A stretch of 6,201 nt of DNA from Methanomassiliicoccales archaeon (lineage in GTDB: Archaea > Thermoplasmatota > Thermoplasmata > Methanomassiliicoccales > UBA472): the NCBI GenBank assembly GCA_025457905.1, contig JALOTM010000058.1, forward strand, positions 1 to 6,201, in the 5' to 3' direction. Under the pieces are notes generated by a model. The model worked only from the letters and a program-made list of their open reading frames with translations, did not search any database and had not been told where the DNA came from. Positions 1-5,620 of this stretch are shown here, piece by piece (position 1 is the first letter of the stretch; each line of letters begins with the position of its first letter). The translations under genes were made by a program, and so were the position numbers.

Positions 1-246
1 GTCTTCGTGCTGCTGGCCTTCGCCATCGGCTGGGCCCTGGGAGGGCGGGATGCGAACAAGAGGAAGGTGCTGGCGTTGGGGGCGGGCTACAGGAACGTCT
101 CAGCCGCGCTGGCCATCGGGGCCACCAGCTTCGAGGGCGTGAACGAGCTCATCATGGTGCTGGTGGTGTCCCTGGTGGGGATGGTCGTCCTGATGATCGT
201 CGGTGGGGAGCTGGGGCGGCGCACCCCTTCCAAGCCAGAGGGCTGA
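1..246 (+). CDS. BASS/SBF-type sodium-dependent transporter, C-terminal fragment (5' end outside window)
   Basis: The frame is open from base 1 and ends at TGA 244-246, so only the last 81 residues are present. The fragment is strongly hydrophobic. A first membrane segment (VFVLLAFAIGWALGG) is followed by a short basic loop (NKRK), then the stretch GYRNVSAALAIGATSF, then a final membrane segment (about residues 48-68) and a polar basic tail. The RN-x-S-A-A-L pattern between two late helices is what I know from the bile acid:sodium symporter (BASS/SBF) superfamily, whose members are usually about 300 residues long and move organic anions or similar solutes with sodium. Substrate cannot be inferred. 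The ATG and CTG codons inside the fragment are not credible starts because the homologous region continues upstream. The gene converges on the thiamine-binding-type gene, with only 23 bases between stops. Another multi-helix transporter family remains possible. Confidence 0.68.
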   Translation, partial: VFVLLAFAIGWALGGRDANKRKVLALGAGYRNVSAALAIGATSFEGVNELIMVLVVSLVGMVVLMIVGGELGRRTPSKPEG

Positions 247-267
247 GACGCCTCCTTCCGGGCTTGC

Positions 268-286
268 GGCTATCCTTGGGATAGCC
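268..286. repeat. Perfect 8-bp inverted repeat with 3-nt loop at convergent gene ends
   Basis: GGCTATCC (268-275) and GGATAGCC (279-286) are exact reverse complements separated by TTG. The element covers the stop codon (270-272) and last four codons of the - strand gene and begins 22 bases after the stop of the + strand gene. Either transcript would carry the same stem, so it could act as a shared 3'-end structure. Archaeal termination depends mainly on U-tracts rather than hairpins, and no long T-run follows on either side, so a terminator role is only a possibility. Confidence 0.5.
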
Positions 287-566
287 TGTCCTGGACGCTC
301 CTTATCTTCTGCTCCATGGCGTCCCGATGGCCGCCACGGTCGTCCACCTCGATGCTGGTGGCCACCCTGTTGGACATGGAGCGCACCTTCTTGTGGCATT
401 GGCCGATGACCTCCATGACCTCATCCCATCCCCCCTCGATGATGGTGGCCATTGGGGTGAGCTGGTACTTGAGCCCGCTGCCTTGCACGATCCTAACGCA
501 TTCCGCGACATAGGTGGAGAGGCTCTCGCCCTTCCCGATGGGCACGATCTTGAACTGCGCTAGCAT
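270..566 (-). CDS. MTH1187-family thiamine-binding protein
   Basis: This 98-residue protein is full length for the MTH1187/YkoF-like thiamine-binding family (Thiamine_BP), small ferredoxin-like-fold proteins whose members bind thiamine or related pyrimidines. Family features visible: an N-terminal strand (MLAQFKIVPIG), the central YQLTPMATIIEG (residues 34-45), a helix around EVMEVIGQCHKKV, and a basic strand segment NRVATSIEVDDR (66-77) followed by a terminal amphipathic helix. The start at 564-566 is chosen because GGAGGT lies 6 bases upstream; an in-frame ATG at 615-617 would add 17 poorly family-like residues (including GYRQRESGGKR) and ignore that site. It is transcribed divergently from the 783-1310 gene and converges on the transporter. 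Whether that transporter imports thiamine or a precursor is unknown. The family call is firm; the ligand is inferred from the family. Confidence 0.88.
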   Translation of the reverse strand: MLAQFKIVPIGKGESLSTYVAECVRIVQGSGLKYQLTPMATIIEGGWDEVMEVIGQCHKKVRSMSNRVATSIEVDDRGGHRDAMEQKIRSVQDRLSQG

Positions 567-572
567 TCTTTT

Positions 573-578
573 ACCTCC
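573..578 (-). promoter_or_regulatory. Strong Shine-Dalgarno site deciding the start at 566
   Basis: On the - strand, GGAGGT is followed by the six-base spacer AAAAGA and then ATG. This is the best Shine-Dalgarno match noted in the window and is the main reason for preferring the start at 564-566 over the in-frame ATG 51 bases upstream. Confidence 0.85.
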
Positions 579-668
579 GGATTCCCTTTGTCGGTAACCG
601 TTAATAAACTGTCGCATGGGTCCCCAAGTTCCACATGAAGCATAGGTGCCAGCATGTCTTTCCCATAT

Positions 669-680
669 TAACGCTCGTTA
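669..680. repeat. 12-bp palindrome, possible operator
   Basis: TAACG (669-673) and CGTTA (676-680) are perfect inverted arms around CT, placed 16 bases before the TATATAAATA box. A related but shorter arrangement, TAAC-C-GTTA, occurs at 595-603, close to the alternative - strand TATA stretch. Position and symmetry suit a dimeric regulator, but short palindromes of this size also occur by chance. Confidence 0.3.
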
Positions 681-696
681 CCCCGTTGAATAACAA

Positions 697-706
697 TATA
701 TAAATA
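697..706. promoter_or_regulatory. TATA box, consensus-like on both strands
   Basis: TATATAAATA reads as an archaeal TATA box on the + strand, and its reverse complement contains TTTATATA, the textbook archaeal box. Upstream sequence is purine-rich on both sides (GAATAACAA for +, AGAAACCAG for -), so a BRE-like element could orient the preinitiation complex either way. The + strand assignment, for the 783 gene, is the more likely because of leader length. Confidence 0.6.
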
Positions 707-782
707 CTGGTTTCTGAATTGCGTTAGTTTATCTATCTTGCATTTCGCGAGTTAGTCATTTAGAGGGGGGCATTAAGCTTAG

Positions 783-1310
783 ATGATCTCTAAGAGCGCT
801 GCCATTAAGGGCAATGGTTTTTCGAAGGGACACAAGGGGAACGGGAAGGCGTCCGAGCGATTGGAGGTCGCGGAGGTCAATGGCGGGAACGGGCATGTTG
901 ATGCCTTGGTCTTGGCTGAGAACGGGAAGGTACTGACCTTGACGGTCGACGACCTCACCCATGCCATAAAGACCGGCATCGACCACACCGGCATGCCAGA
1001 GGACCAGGCGCGGGCCATGGCCCAGCATGTCATGAATTTCTTCGGTTATTCTGAGCGCATCATCGACAACATCCTCGAGCCCGAGGACAGGGACGCCTTC
1101 TACATGCTCGAGGACACGGGCATCCTGACCACCGAGAGGGAGGAGACCACCCTCTACGACGGAAGGGAGTGGCGGATCCATTACTGGCTCTTCAAGAAGG
1201 AAAGGATATTCGAGCTCATATCCGGCAACGGCCGCTGCAACAACGGCGCCGACGGCATCGACACCTGCTACGATGAGGTGCCCGACGAGGTCTGGCACCG
1301 TAACACGTAG
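783..1310 (+). CDS. Conserved hypothetical protein, possible winged-helix fold (DUF6015-like?)
   Basis: I do not recognise a characterised family. The 175-residue sequence resembles uncharacterised small proteins of Thermoplasmata, perhaps those called DUF6015; that name is from memory and uncertain. It has three parts. Residues 1-48 are low complexity, rich in Gly, Asn and Lys (KGNGFSKGHKGNGK). Residues 52-98 look helical (LTVDDLTHAIKTGIDHTGM, then MAQHVMNFFGYSERIIDNIL). Residues 104-137 read like a recognition helix followed by a beta wing (DAFYMLEDTGILTTERE, then TLYDGREWRIHYW). The tail carries two Cys (152, 162) and acidic residues. A winged-helix DNA-binding role is therefore plausible but unproven; there is no signal peptide or membrane segment. 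The start is secure because TAG (780-782) lies immediately before the ATG in frame. A G-rich stretch (763-770) sits 12 bases upstream, long for a Shine-Dalgarno site. Confidence 0.8.
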   Translation: MISKSAAIKGNGFSKGHKGNGKASERLEVAEVNGGNGHVDALVLAENGKVLTLTVDDLTHAIKTGIDHTGMPEDQARAMAQHVMNFFGYSERIIDNILEPEDRDAFYMLEDTGILTTEREETTLYDGREWRIHYWLFKKERIFELISGNGRCNNGADGIDTCYDEVPDEVWHRNT

Positions 1311-1370
1311 ACAAGCGTAGCACGAAGACCAAGGGCATGGGAGGGGGCAGCAGTTTCGGCCACCTCCGGG

Positions 1371-1384
1371 AAAGCGTATTCTCA
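1371..1384 (+). promoter_or_regulatory. Possible weak promoter for the XPD helicase gene
   Basis: A purine run (GGGAAAGCG) followed by TATTCT lies about 28 bases before the helicase ATG. That distance suits a BRE/TATA pair feeding a leaderless transcript, which agrees with the lack of a well-spaced Shine-Dalgarno site before 1407. The TATA match is poor, so read-through from the 783 gene is an alternative. Confidence 0.22.
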
Positions 1385-1406
1385 GGCCTGACGTTTAGCT
1401 GGGCGG

Positions 1407-3305
1407 ATGGAGCTGTTCCCCTACGAGCCCCGGAAGCATCAGACGGAGATAGTGGCCTCGGTGTCGGCGGCCCTGAAGGAAGGAAGGCACGTGGTCATGG
1501 AGAGCGGCACGGGAACGGGGAAGACCGTGTGCGCCCTTGCCTCGAGCCTGCAGGTGGCCTTGGCATCGGGGCGCAAGGTGGTCTATCTCACCCGCACCAA
1601 CTCGCAGCAGCGCCAAGTGATCCTGGAGCTGCGACGGATCAATTCCCGGGCCGAGGTGTTCGGGATGGGGGTGCAGGGCCGTCAGTCCACCTGTCCCCTG
1701 CTCTCCCGCGACCCCGAGCTGAAGCAGGGCAACGCGGAGGAGCTGTCACGCCTCTGCTCTGAGCGAAAGCGCCGGTCATTGGCCGGAAAGGAGGGGGGCT
1801 GCCGGTTCTACGACGCCGTCCTGGCCAGCGATTTCGATAAGGTGCTGGAGCATTGCCGAAGGGAGCTGCCAACGGTCGAGGAGTTCTCGCAGTACTGCGA
1901 CTCCCAGGGCCTGTGCCCCTATGAACTGGGCAAGGAGCTGCTGGCCCATGCCACCGTGGTCACTGCGCCCTACGCCTACTTCTTCGCCCCCTTCGTACGA
2001 GAGGCCTTCGTGGACAGGATGAACGTTCCCATGTCCGAGCTGATCATCGTTGTGGACGAGGCCCACAACCTACCGGACTACGCACGGGAGTCGCGCTCCC
2101 TGCAGCTCTCCATGGCCTCCCTGGAGCTGGTCCTCAAGGAGCTTGAGGAATACGGGGACCCGGAGGTCGCGGAGGGAGTGAGCATAAGGGACGTGGCCGA
2201 GCATGTGCGCTCCCTCCTCGAGGAGGCGGTGCGCGATTACGTCATCGAGGACGACGGCCTCATACCCCCGGACATGGTCTCGGCAGGCCTGATGCAGGCC
2301 TTCGCCATCACCTCCAGGCAGCTGGGCATCGCCTGCAAGGCCATGATGACCCATGGGGAGATAGTCAGGGAGAGCAAGAAGGAGCAGGGGCGCCTGCCCC
2401 GGTCCTTCATCTTCTCGCTCGGCGCCTTCCTCTGGTTCTGGCTGAAGATGGACGAGGATTGCTACGTGAAGCTGGTGGTGGGCGGGGAGAACCCCCGCTT
2501 CGAGGGCTTCTGCCTCGACCCTTCGTTGGCCTGCGGCTTCCTGCACGAATGCGCCGGCTCGCTGCACATGTCCGGCACTCTGGTCCCCCTCTACGAGTAC
2601 CGTGATTCCGTAGGGCTGCCGGAGGGCACGACCCTGAGGGCCTTCCCCTCGCCCTTCGATCCAGCGAACCGCCTCGTCCTCTACGCGGAGGACGTGACCA
2701 CCAAGTACGAGGAGATGGCCCAGGACGCGGAAATCGTGCCCAGGATGGAGGACTATATCGTGAGGTGCTGCAACGCCTTGGACCGGAACACCGTGGTCTT
2801 CTTCCCCTCCTATGGCCTCATGGACCGCTTCCTAGAGGACAAGGTCCTGCTCCGCATCCGCAAGAACGTCTACCTGGAGGAAAGGGGCATGCCCCAGGCG
2901 GAGCTTATGAGCACGGTGCAGAGCTTCAAGCAGCCCTCGGCCCAGGGCCAGGTGCTCTTCGCCGTCATGGGGGGGAGGATCTCCGAAGGGGTGGACTTCC
3001 CTGACCGGGAGCTGCAGGTGGCCCTGGTGGCCGGGATCCCCTACCCCAAGCCCACGGCCAAGCATCGCGCCCTCCTGCACTACCATGAGATGAAGTTCGG
3101 GAAGGGCTGGGAGTACACGGTGAAGGTGCCTGCGGCCAGGAAGATGCAGCAGTGCATCGGGAGGCTCATAAGGACGGAGGGGGACGTGGGCGTGGCGCTG
3201 GTCCTGGACAGGAGGGCCAAGCAGTTCGAGGACCGCATGGAGATGAGGGCGGCAGAGGCCGTGCCCAACGACCTGCTGGCCTTCTTCTCCTCGAGAGGGG
3301 CCTAG
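1407..3305 (+). CDS. xpd: XPD/Rad3-type 5'-3' DNA helicase with 4Fe-4S domain
   Basis: This 632-residue protein is an archaeal XPD, an SF2 ATP-dependent helicase that unwinds DNA 5' to 3' and is linked to repair. Visible motifs: Q-motif-like RKHQ (9-12), Walker A SGTGTGKT (33-40), motif Ia around LTRTNSQQRQ (61-70), motif II DEAH (217-220), HMSGTL (387-392), VVFFPSYG (463-470), GGRISEGVDFP (522-532) and motif VI QCIGRLIR (582-589). The iron-sulfur cysteines are C96 (GRQSTCPL), C117 (RLCSER), C132 (GGCRFYD) and C170 (GLCPYE); C150 and C164 are additional cysteines in the same domain. The region between DEAH and HMSGTL fits the Arch domain. Length matches archaeal XPDs (roughly 550-650). The start is forced: an in-frame TGA at 1389-1391 leaves ATG 1407 as the only usual start codon. 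GGGCGG directly abuts the ATG, too close for a normal ribosome site, suggesting leaderless or weak initiation. It heads a + strand cluster; carS starts 37 bases after its stop. Confidence 0.95.
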   Translation: MELFPYEPRKHQTEIVASVSAALKEGRHVVMESGTGTGKTVCALASSLQVALASGRKVVYLTRTNSQQRQVILELRRINSRAEVFGMGVQGRQSTCPLLSRDPELKQGNAEELSRLCSERKRRSLAGKEGGCRFYDAVLASDFDKVLEHCRRELPTVEEFSQYCDSQGLCPYELGKELLAHATVVTAPYAYFFAPFVREAFVDRMNVPMSELIIVVDEAHNLPDYARESRSLQLSMASLELVLKELEEYGDPEVAEGVSIRDVAEHVRSLLEEAVRDYVIEDDGLIPPDMVSAGLMQAFAITSRQLGIACKAMMTHGEIVRESKKEQGRLPRSFIFSLGAFLWFWLKMDEDCYVKLVVGGENPRFEGFCLDPSLACGFLHECAGSLHMSGTLVPLYEYRDSVGLPEGTTLRAFPSPFDPANRLVLYAEDVTTKYEEMAQDAEIVPRMEDYIVRCCNALDRNTVVFFPSYGLMDRFLEDKVLLRIRKNVYLEERGMPQAELMSTVQSFKQPSAQGQVLFAVMGGRISEGVDFPDRELQVALVAGIPYPKPTAKHRALLHYHEMKFGKGWEYTVKVPAARKMQQCIGRLIRTEGDVGVALVLDRRAKQFEDRMEMRAAEAVPNDLLAFFSSRGA

Positions 3306-3323
3306 CGAAAGCTTCTATAGCCT

Positions 3324-3340
3324 CCTCTGGAATCCAGAGG
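3324..3340. repeat. Perfect 17-bp palindrome over the carS ribosome-binding region
   Basis: CCTCTGGA (3324-3331) and TCCAGAGG (3333-3340) are exact inverted arms around a single A. The element fills nearly half of the 37-base gap between the helicase gene and carS and ends two bases before the carS ATG. Its right arm holds the only Shine-Dalgarno-like tetramer (GAGG) in front of carS, and its left arm is the complement. It could be an operator (a one-base centre favours a protein dimer site over a tight RNA hairpin) or an RNA structure that hides the ribosome site. Function is inferred. Confidence 0.6.
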
Positions 3341-3342
3341 CA

Positions 3343-3906
3343 ATGGATGTGCTGACCTCCATCGCCATCGGCATCTGGGTTTTCATACCGGCCCTGGTGC
3401 CCAACTCGGCGGCCGTGCTCTTCGGGGGCGGCACCCCCGTGGACTTCGGCAGGAGCTGGAGGGGAAGGCGCGTCCTCGGCGACGGCAAGACCTGGCGTGG
3501 CCTGGCGGGAGGGACGCTCACCGGCATCCTGGTGGGACTACTGCAGCTGATGGCGGGCGATCTGTACGGCTCCGAGGACTACCTGGGCTTCGGTCCCATG
3601 CCCCAGGCCCTCTGGATCGTGCTGGTGCTGGCCCTCGGCTCGCTGCTTGGCGACATGGCCGGGGCCTTCATCAAGAGGAGGATGGGATTGGAGCGGGGGG
3701 CCAAGGCCGCGGGCCTCGACCAGTACGACTTCGTGGTGGGGGCCATGCTCCTCACCCTCCTGCTCTTCCCGGAATGGTTCCTGTCCATCTACGTGGAGGG
3801 CAACGGCATCTTCGCGTTGGTCGCGCTGCTGGTGGCGGTGCCGGTGATACATCGCCTGGTGAACATCATAGGGTTCAGGAAAGGCCTGAAGAAGGAGCCT
3901 TGGTGA
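3343..3906 (+). CDS. carS: CDP-archaeol synthase (CDP-2,3-bis-(O-geranylgeranyl)-sn-glycerol synthase)
   Basis: CarS activates the archaeal lipid precursor 2,3-bis-(O-geranylgeranyl)-sn-glycerol 1-phosphate with CTP, giving the CDP-lipid used for polar head-group attachment, at the cytoplasmic membrane. The 187 residues are full length. Five hydrophobic segments are visible (about 4-27, 54-71, 88-110, 128-147, 155-176). Family motifs: PNSAAVLFGGGTPVDFG (20-36), RRVLGDGKTWRG (42-53), GDMAGAFIKRR (103-113; I recall Ser where this has Ala107), LDQYDF (125-130), IHRLVNIIGF (169-178) and the terminal KKEPW. The start is slightly uncertain: GAGG (3337-3340) is only two bases before ATG 3343 but eight before the in-frame GTG at 3349-3351, which would remove only two residues. 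One base separates its TGA from the pyrE ATG, so the two are very likely co-transcribed. Confidence 0.94.
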   Translation: MDVLTSIAIGIWVFIPALVPNSAAVLFGGGTPVDFGRSWRGRRVLGDGKTWRGLAGGTLTGILVGLLQLMAGDLYGSEDYLGFGPMPQALWIVLVLALGSLLGDMAGAFIKRRMGLERGAKAAGLDQYDFVVGAMLLTLLLFPEWFLSIYVEGNGIFALVALLVAVPVIHRLVNIIGFRKGLKKEPW

Positions 3907-3907
3907 C

Positions 3908-4441
3908 ATGAGCAAGATGAGACTGAAGGAGGCCCTGAGGGAGTGCGGGGCGCTGGCCTATGGGGATTTCACGCTGGCCTCGGGGAAGAGGAGCAGGTAC
4001 TACATCGACATCAAGAAGGCATCCACCGACCCTCGGGTGCTGGCGGAGATCACGGAGGAGATGGCCGGGGTCATCCTGGCCCAGGGCATCCGGGTGGACC
4101 GGATCGCCGGCGTGGTCCTGGGCTCGATACCCCTGGCGGTGGCGCTCTCGCTGCGCACGGGCATCCCCTACGTGATGGTCCGCAAGGAGAGGAAGGACCA
4201 CGGCACGGGAAAGACGATCGAGGGCGTCCTAAGACAGAACGAGAGCGTCCTGGTGGTGGAGGACGTGGTCACCTCCGCGGGCTCCTCGGCCGAGGCGGTG
4301 GACATACTAAGGGCGGCGGGCGCCAAGGTGGGGACGGTGCTGGCGGTCATCGATCGCCAGGAGGGGGGCCGGGACAGGCTGGGAGGCATGGGAGTGGAAT
4401 TGCTCTCCCTGCTGACCGCCGAGGACGTGCTGGAGGGATGA
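3908..4441 (+). CDS. pyrE: Orotate phosphoribosyltransferase
   Basis: PyrE converts orotate and PRPP to OMP and pyrophosphate in de novo pyrimidine synthesis, in the cytoplasm. The 177-residue protein has the archaeal OPRT layout: an N-terminal orotate-side segment LASGKRSRYYIDIKK (23-37), a GVVLGSIPLA loop (68-77), the basic catalytic loop region RKERKDHGTGK (92-102) and the PRPP-binding motif VLVVEDVVTSAGSS (114-127). The more usual form of that motif has TTGG where this has TSAG; the acidic pair E118-D119 and T122 are kept, so activity is expected. AAGGAG at 3892-3897, inside the end of carS, lies ten bases before ATG 3908; an in-frame ATG at 3917 is a less likely start. It is separated from carS and the glycosylase gene by one base each, in a tight operon. 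Confidence 0.93.
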   Translation: MSKMRLKEALRECGALAYGDFTLASGKRSRYYIDIKKASTDPRVLAEITEEMAGVILAQGIRVDRIAGVVLGSIPLAVALSLRTGIPYVMVRKERKDHGTGKTIEGVLRQNESVLVVEDVVTSAGSSAEAVDILRAAGAKVGTVLAVIDRQEGGRDRLGGMGVELLSLLTAEDVLEG

Positions 4442-4442
4442 C

Positions 4443-4985
4443 ATGTTCCTGGACCTTAACTGCGACCTCTGCCCTCTCTGTCGAGGGCGGACCAGGGTGG
4501 TCGCCCCCTCGGGCGACTACTCCTCGCCGGTGGTGCTCGTGGGGGAGGCGCCGGGGGAGAGGGAGGACCTGTCCGGGGCCCCATTCGTAGGCCGCGCCGG
4601 GAAGATGCTGGACCGCCTTCTCGAGGAGGAGGGGCTTCCCCGCGGGAGCGTGATGATCACCAATGTGGTGAAGTGCCGTCCGCCCCGGAACCGCCGGCCC
4701 AAGGAGGACGAGGTCCAGGCCTGCCGGCCCTACCTGGAGGACGACCTGAAGGGCAAGATGATCATAGTGTGCCTCGGCAAGACGGCCTGCGAGGCCCTGC
4801 TCGGGTACAAGGTCACATTGAAGGAGGTGGCCAATCAGACCTTCACCATCGCCCTGGGCCGGGAGAGGATCGACCTGGTGCCGACCTACCACCCGTCCGC
4901 GGCCCTCAGGAACCTGGAGGCCCGGGAGGGCCTGCGAGCCACCATCCGCCTCATATTGGAGAGGTTCCCAGACCTGCAGGGCTAG
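4443..4985 (+). CDS. Family 4 uracil-DNA glycosylase with 4Fe-4S cluster
   Basis: Family 4 UDGs excise uracil produced by cytosine deamination or misincorporation, starting base-excision repair; they are common in archaea and thermophiles. The 180-residue protein shows the motif GEAPGERED (34-42), APFVGRAGKMLD (46-57), the TNVVKCRPPRNRRP segment (73-86) and the C-terminal active-site motif TYHPSA (148-153). The four cysteines expected to hold the cluster are C7 and C10 (CDLC), C78 (KCRPP) and C94 (VQACRPYL). C13, C110 and C116 are extra. Translation is well supported: GGAGGG (4432-4437), inside the end of pyrE, stands five bases before ATG 4443, and the pyrE stop is one base upstream. The gene ends the + strand cluster and its TAG shares a CTAG with the stop of the convergent glycosyltransferase gene. 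Confidence 0.93.
   Translation: MFLDLNCDLCPLCRGRTRVVAPSGDYSSPVVLVGEAPGEREDLSGAPFVGRAGKMLDRLLEEEGLPRGSVMITNVVKCRPPRNRRPKEDEVQACRPYLEDDLKGKMIIVCLGKTACEALLGYKVTLKEVANQTFTIALGRERIDLVPTYHPSAALRNLEAREGLRATIRLILERFPDLQG
4982..4985. other. Shared CTAG forming both stop codons of convergent genes
   Basis: The palindrome CTAG supplies TAG to the glycosylase gene on the + strand (4983-4985) and TAG to the glycosyltransferase on the - strand (4982-4984). The two reading frames overlap by four bases, so neither transcript can end without running into the other gene's 3' end. Confidence 0.9.
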
Positions 4986-5620
4986 AACCTCTTCCTCCAG
5001 AGGAACTTGAAGTTCCTCCAGCCGTCCTTCCAGGATGACAGCTTCACCTCTCCCACCCGCCGGCGGTAGACGATGGGCACCTCCTTGGCGCGGAGCTTGC
5101 GGAAGGCCTCGATCTTGATCTCCTCGGAGAAGGGCATGCCATCATCCGTCAGCTCCAGCCTGTCCAGGCACTCCTTCCGGAACACCCACATCCCGCTCTG
5201 GGAATCATGGAACCTCACGTGGAACAGCATGCGCGTGGTGATGTTGAGAACCTTGTTTCCGAAGCGGTGCATGCCGGACATGGCCCCCTCCTCCATCCTG
5301 GCGAAGCGGTCGGTGGTGATGAAGTCCAGTTCCTCCGCGAGAAGCATGTCCGCCAGCTTGGGGATATCCTCGGCAGGGTAGGTGCAGTCCGCGTCCAGGG
5401 TGGCTATGACCTCTCCGGCCGATGCCGCGAAACCGGACTTGTACGCCCTCCCATAGCCGCGCCGAGGCTCGTCCACCACCCTCGCGCCCTTGGAGGTGGC
5501 GATCTCCCTGGTCCGGTCCTTGGAGATATCCACGATGAGCACCTCATAATCATATCTGGAGGCGCTCATGGCGGCGTTGATGGAGTCCATGACCGCCCCG
5601 ATGGACTTCTCCTCGTTCAT
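4982..5620 (-). CDS. Family 2 glycosyltransferase, dolichyl-phosphate mannose/glucose synthase-like; true start probably upstream
   Basis: A GT2 enzyme that likely transfers a sugar from a nucleotide-sugar to a lipid-phosphate carrier at the inner membrane face. From ATG 5620 it has 212 residues: NEEKSIG (2-8), EVLIVDISKDRT (26-37), a RRGYGRAYKSGF loop (53-64), the metal-binding LDADCTYPAEDIP (75-87), HDSQSGMWVFR (138-148) and FSEEIKIEAFRK (164-175). There is no C-terminal membrane helix; it ends in the basic amphipathic WRNFKFLWRKRF. The frame stays open upstream to TAG 5663-5665 and encodes LRVSVVIPT directly before the ATG, the first beta strand normal for this fold. No ATG, GTG or TTG lies in that 42-base extension; CTG 5645-5647 is the best candidate. 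Either a non-canonical start is used, or a frameshift or sequence error removed the start, or the protein is truncated. Coordinates give the conservative ATG call. Confidence 0.85.
   Translation of the reverse strand: MNEEKSIGAVMDSINAAMSASRYDYEVLIVDISKDRTREIATSKGARVVDEPRRGYGRAYKSGFAASAGEVIATLDADCTYPAEDIPKLADMLLAEELDFITTDRFARMEEGAMSGMHRFGNKVLNITTRMLFHVRFHDSQSGMWVFRKECLDRLELTDDGMPFSEEIKIEAFRKLRAKEVPIVYRRRVGEVKLSSWKDGWRNFKFLWRKRF

Larger units (their letters stand above)
567..782. promoter_or_regulatory. AT-rich divergent promoter region
   Basis: This 216-bp gap between two divergent genes is clearly richer in A+T than its surroundings and holds no convincing ORF. For the + strand gene the best TATA box is TATATAAATA at 697-706, which predicts transcription starting near 722-730 and a leader of about 55 bases; a weaker alternative is the T-rich TTTATCTATC near 728-737. 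For the - strand gene, the same box reads TTTATATA in reverse (704-697, leader about 105 bases), while a second AT stretch reading AGTTTATTAA at 611-602 would give a very short leader that begins just before the GGAGGT. A 12-bp palindrome (669-680) lies between these boxes. I looked for a riboswitch-like conserved core and did not see one. Confidence 0.6.

Noticed and set aside
567..720. Thiamine pyrophosphate riboswitch in the leader of the thiamine-binding gene
   Set aside because: The - strand leader lacks the conserved CUGAGA-type core and the paired GAUCUGG-like segment; only weak stems such as TGGG-GA-CCCA (617-626) are present.
567..782. CRISPR leader or repeat array in the AT-rich gap
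   Set aside because: Only short dyads and a repeated GTTAGT hexamer are present; there are no regularly spaced repeats of 23 bases or more and no cas gene.
756..1298. 180-residue open frame on the - strand opposite the hypothetical gene
   Set aside because: It mirrors a + strand gene with promoter and clear start, and its composition (long runs of Val, Gly, Leu, Asp) is typical of antisense frames in GC-rich DNA; no recognisable motif.
1311..1406. Possible small RNA or tRNA gene in the 96-base gap before the helicase
   Set aside because: No cloverleaf, no T-loop GGTTCRA-type sequence and no strong stem were found; it holds at most a weak promoter.
1337..1762. 141-residue + strand frame starting in the gap before the helicase
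   Set aside because: It overlaps the helicase N-terminus including Walker A in another frame and has low-complexity Gly/Arg/Pro composition.
2070..2567. 165-residue open frame on the - strand inside the helicase gene
   Set aside because: It lies wholly within the XPD coding sequence, shows no domain, and is rich in His, Gln, Glu and Gly as expected of a shadow frame.
4347..4892. 181-residue open frame on the - strand across pyrE and the glycosylase gene
   Set aside because: It crosses two confidently identified genes and has no recognisable domain or ribosome site.
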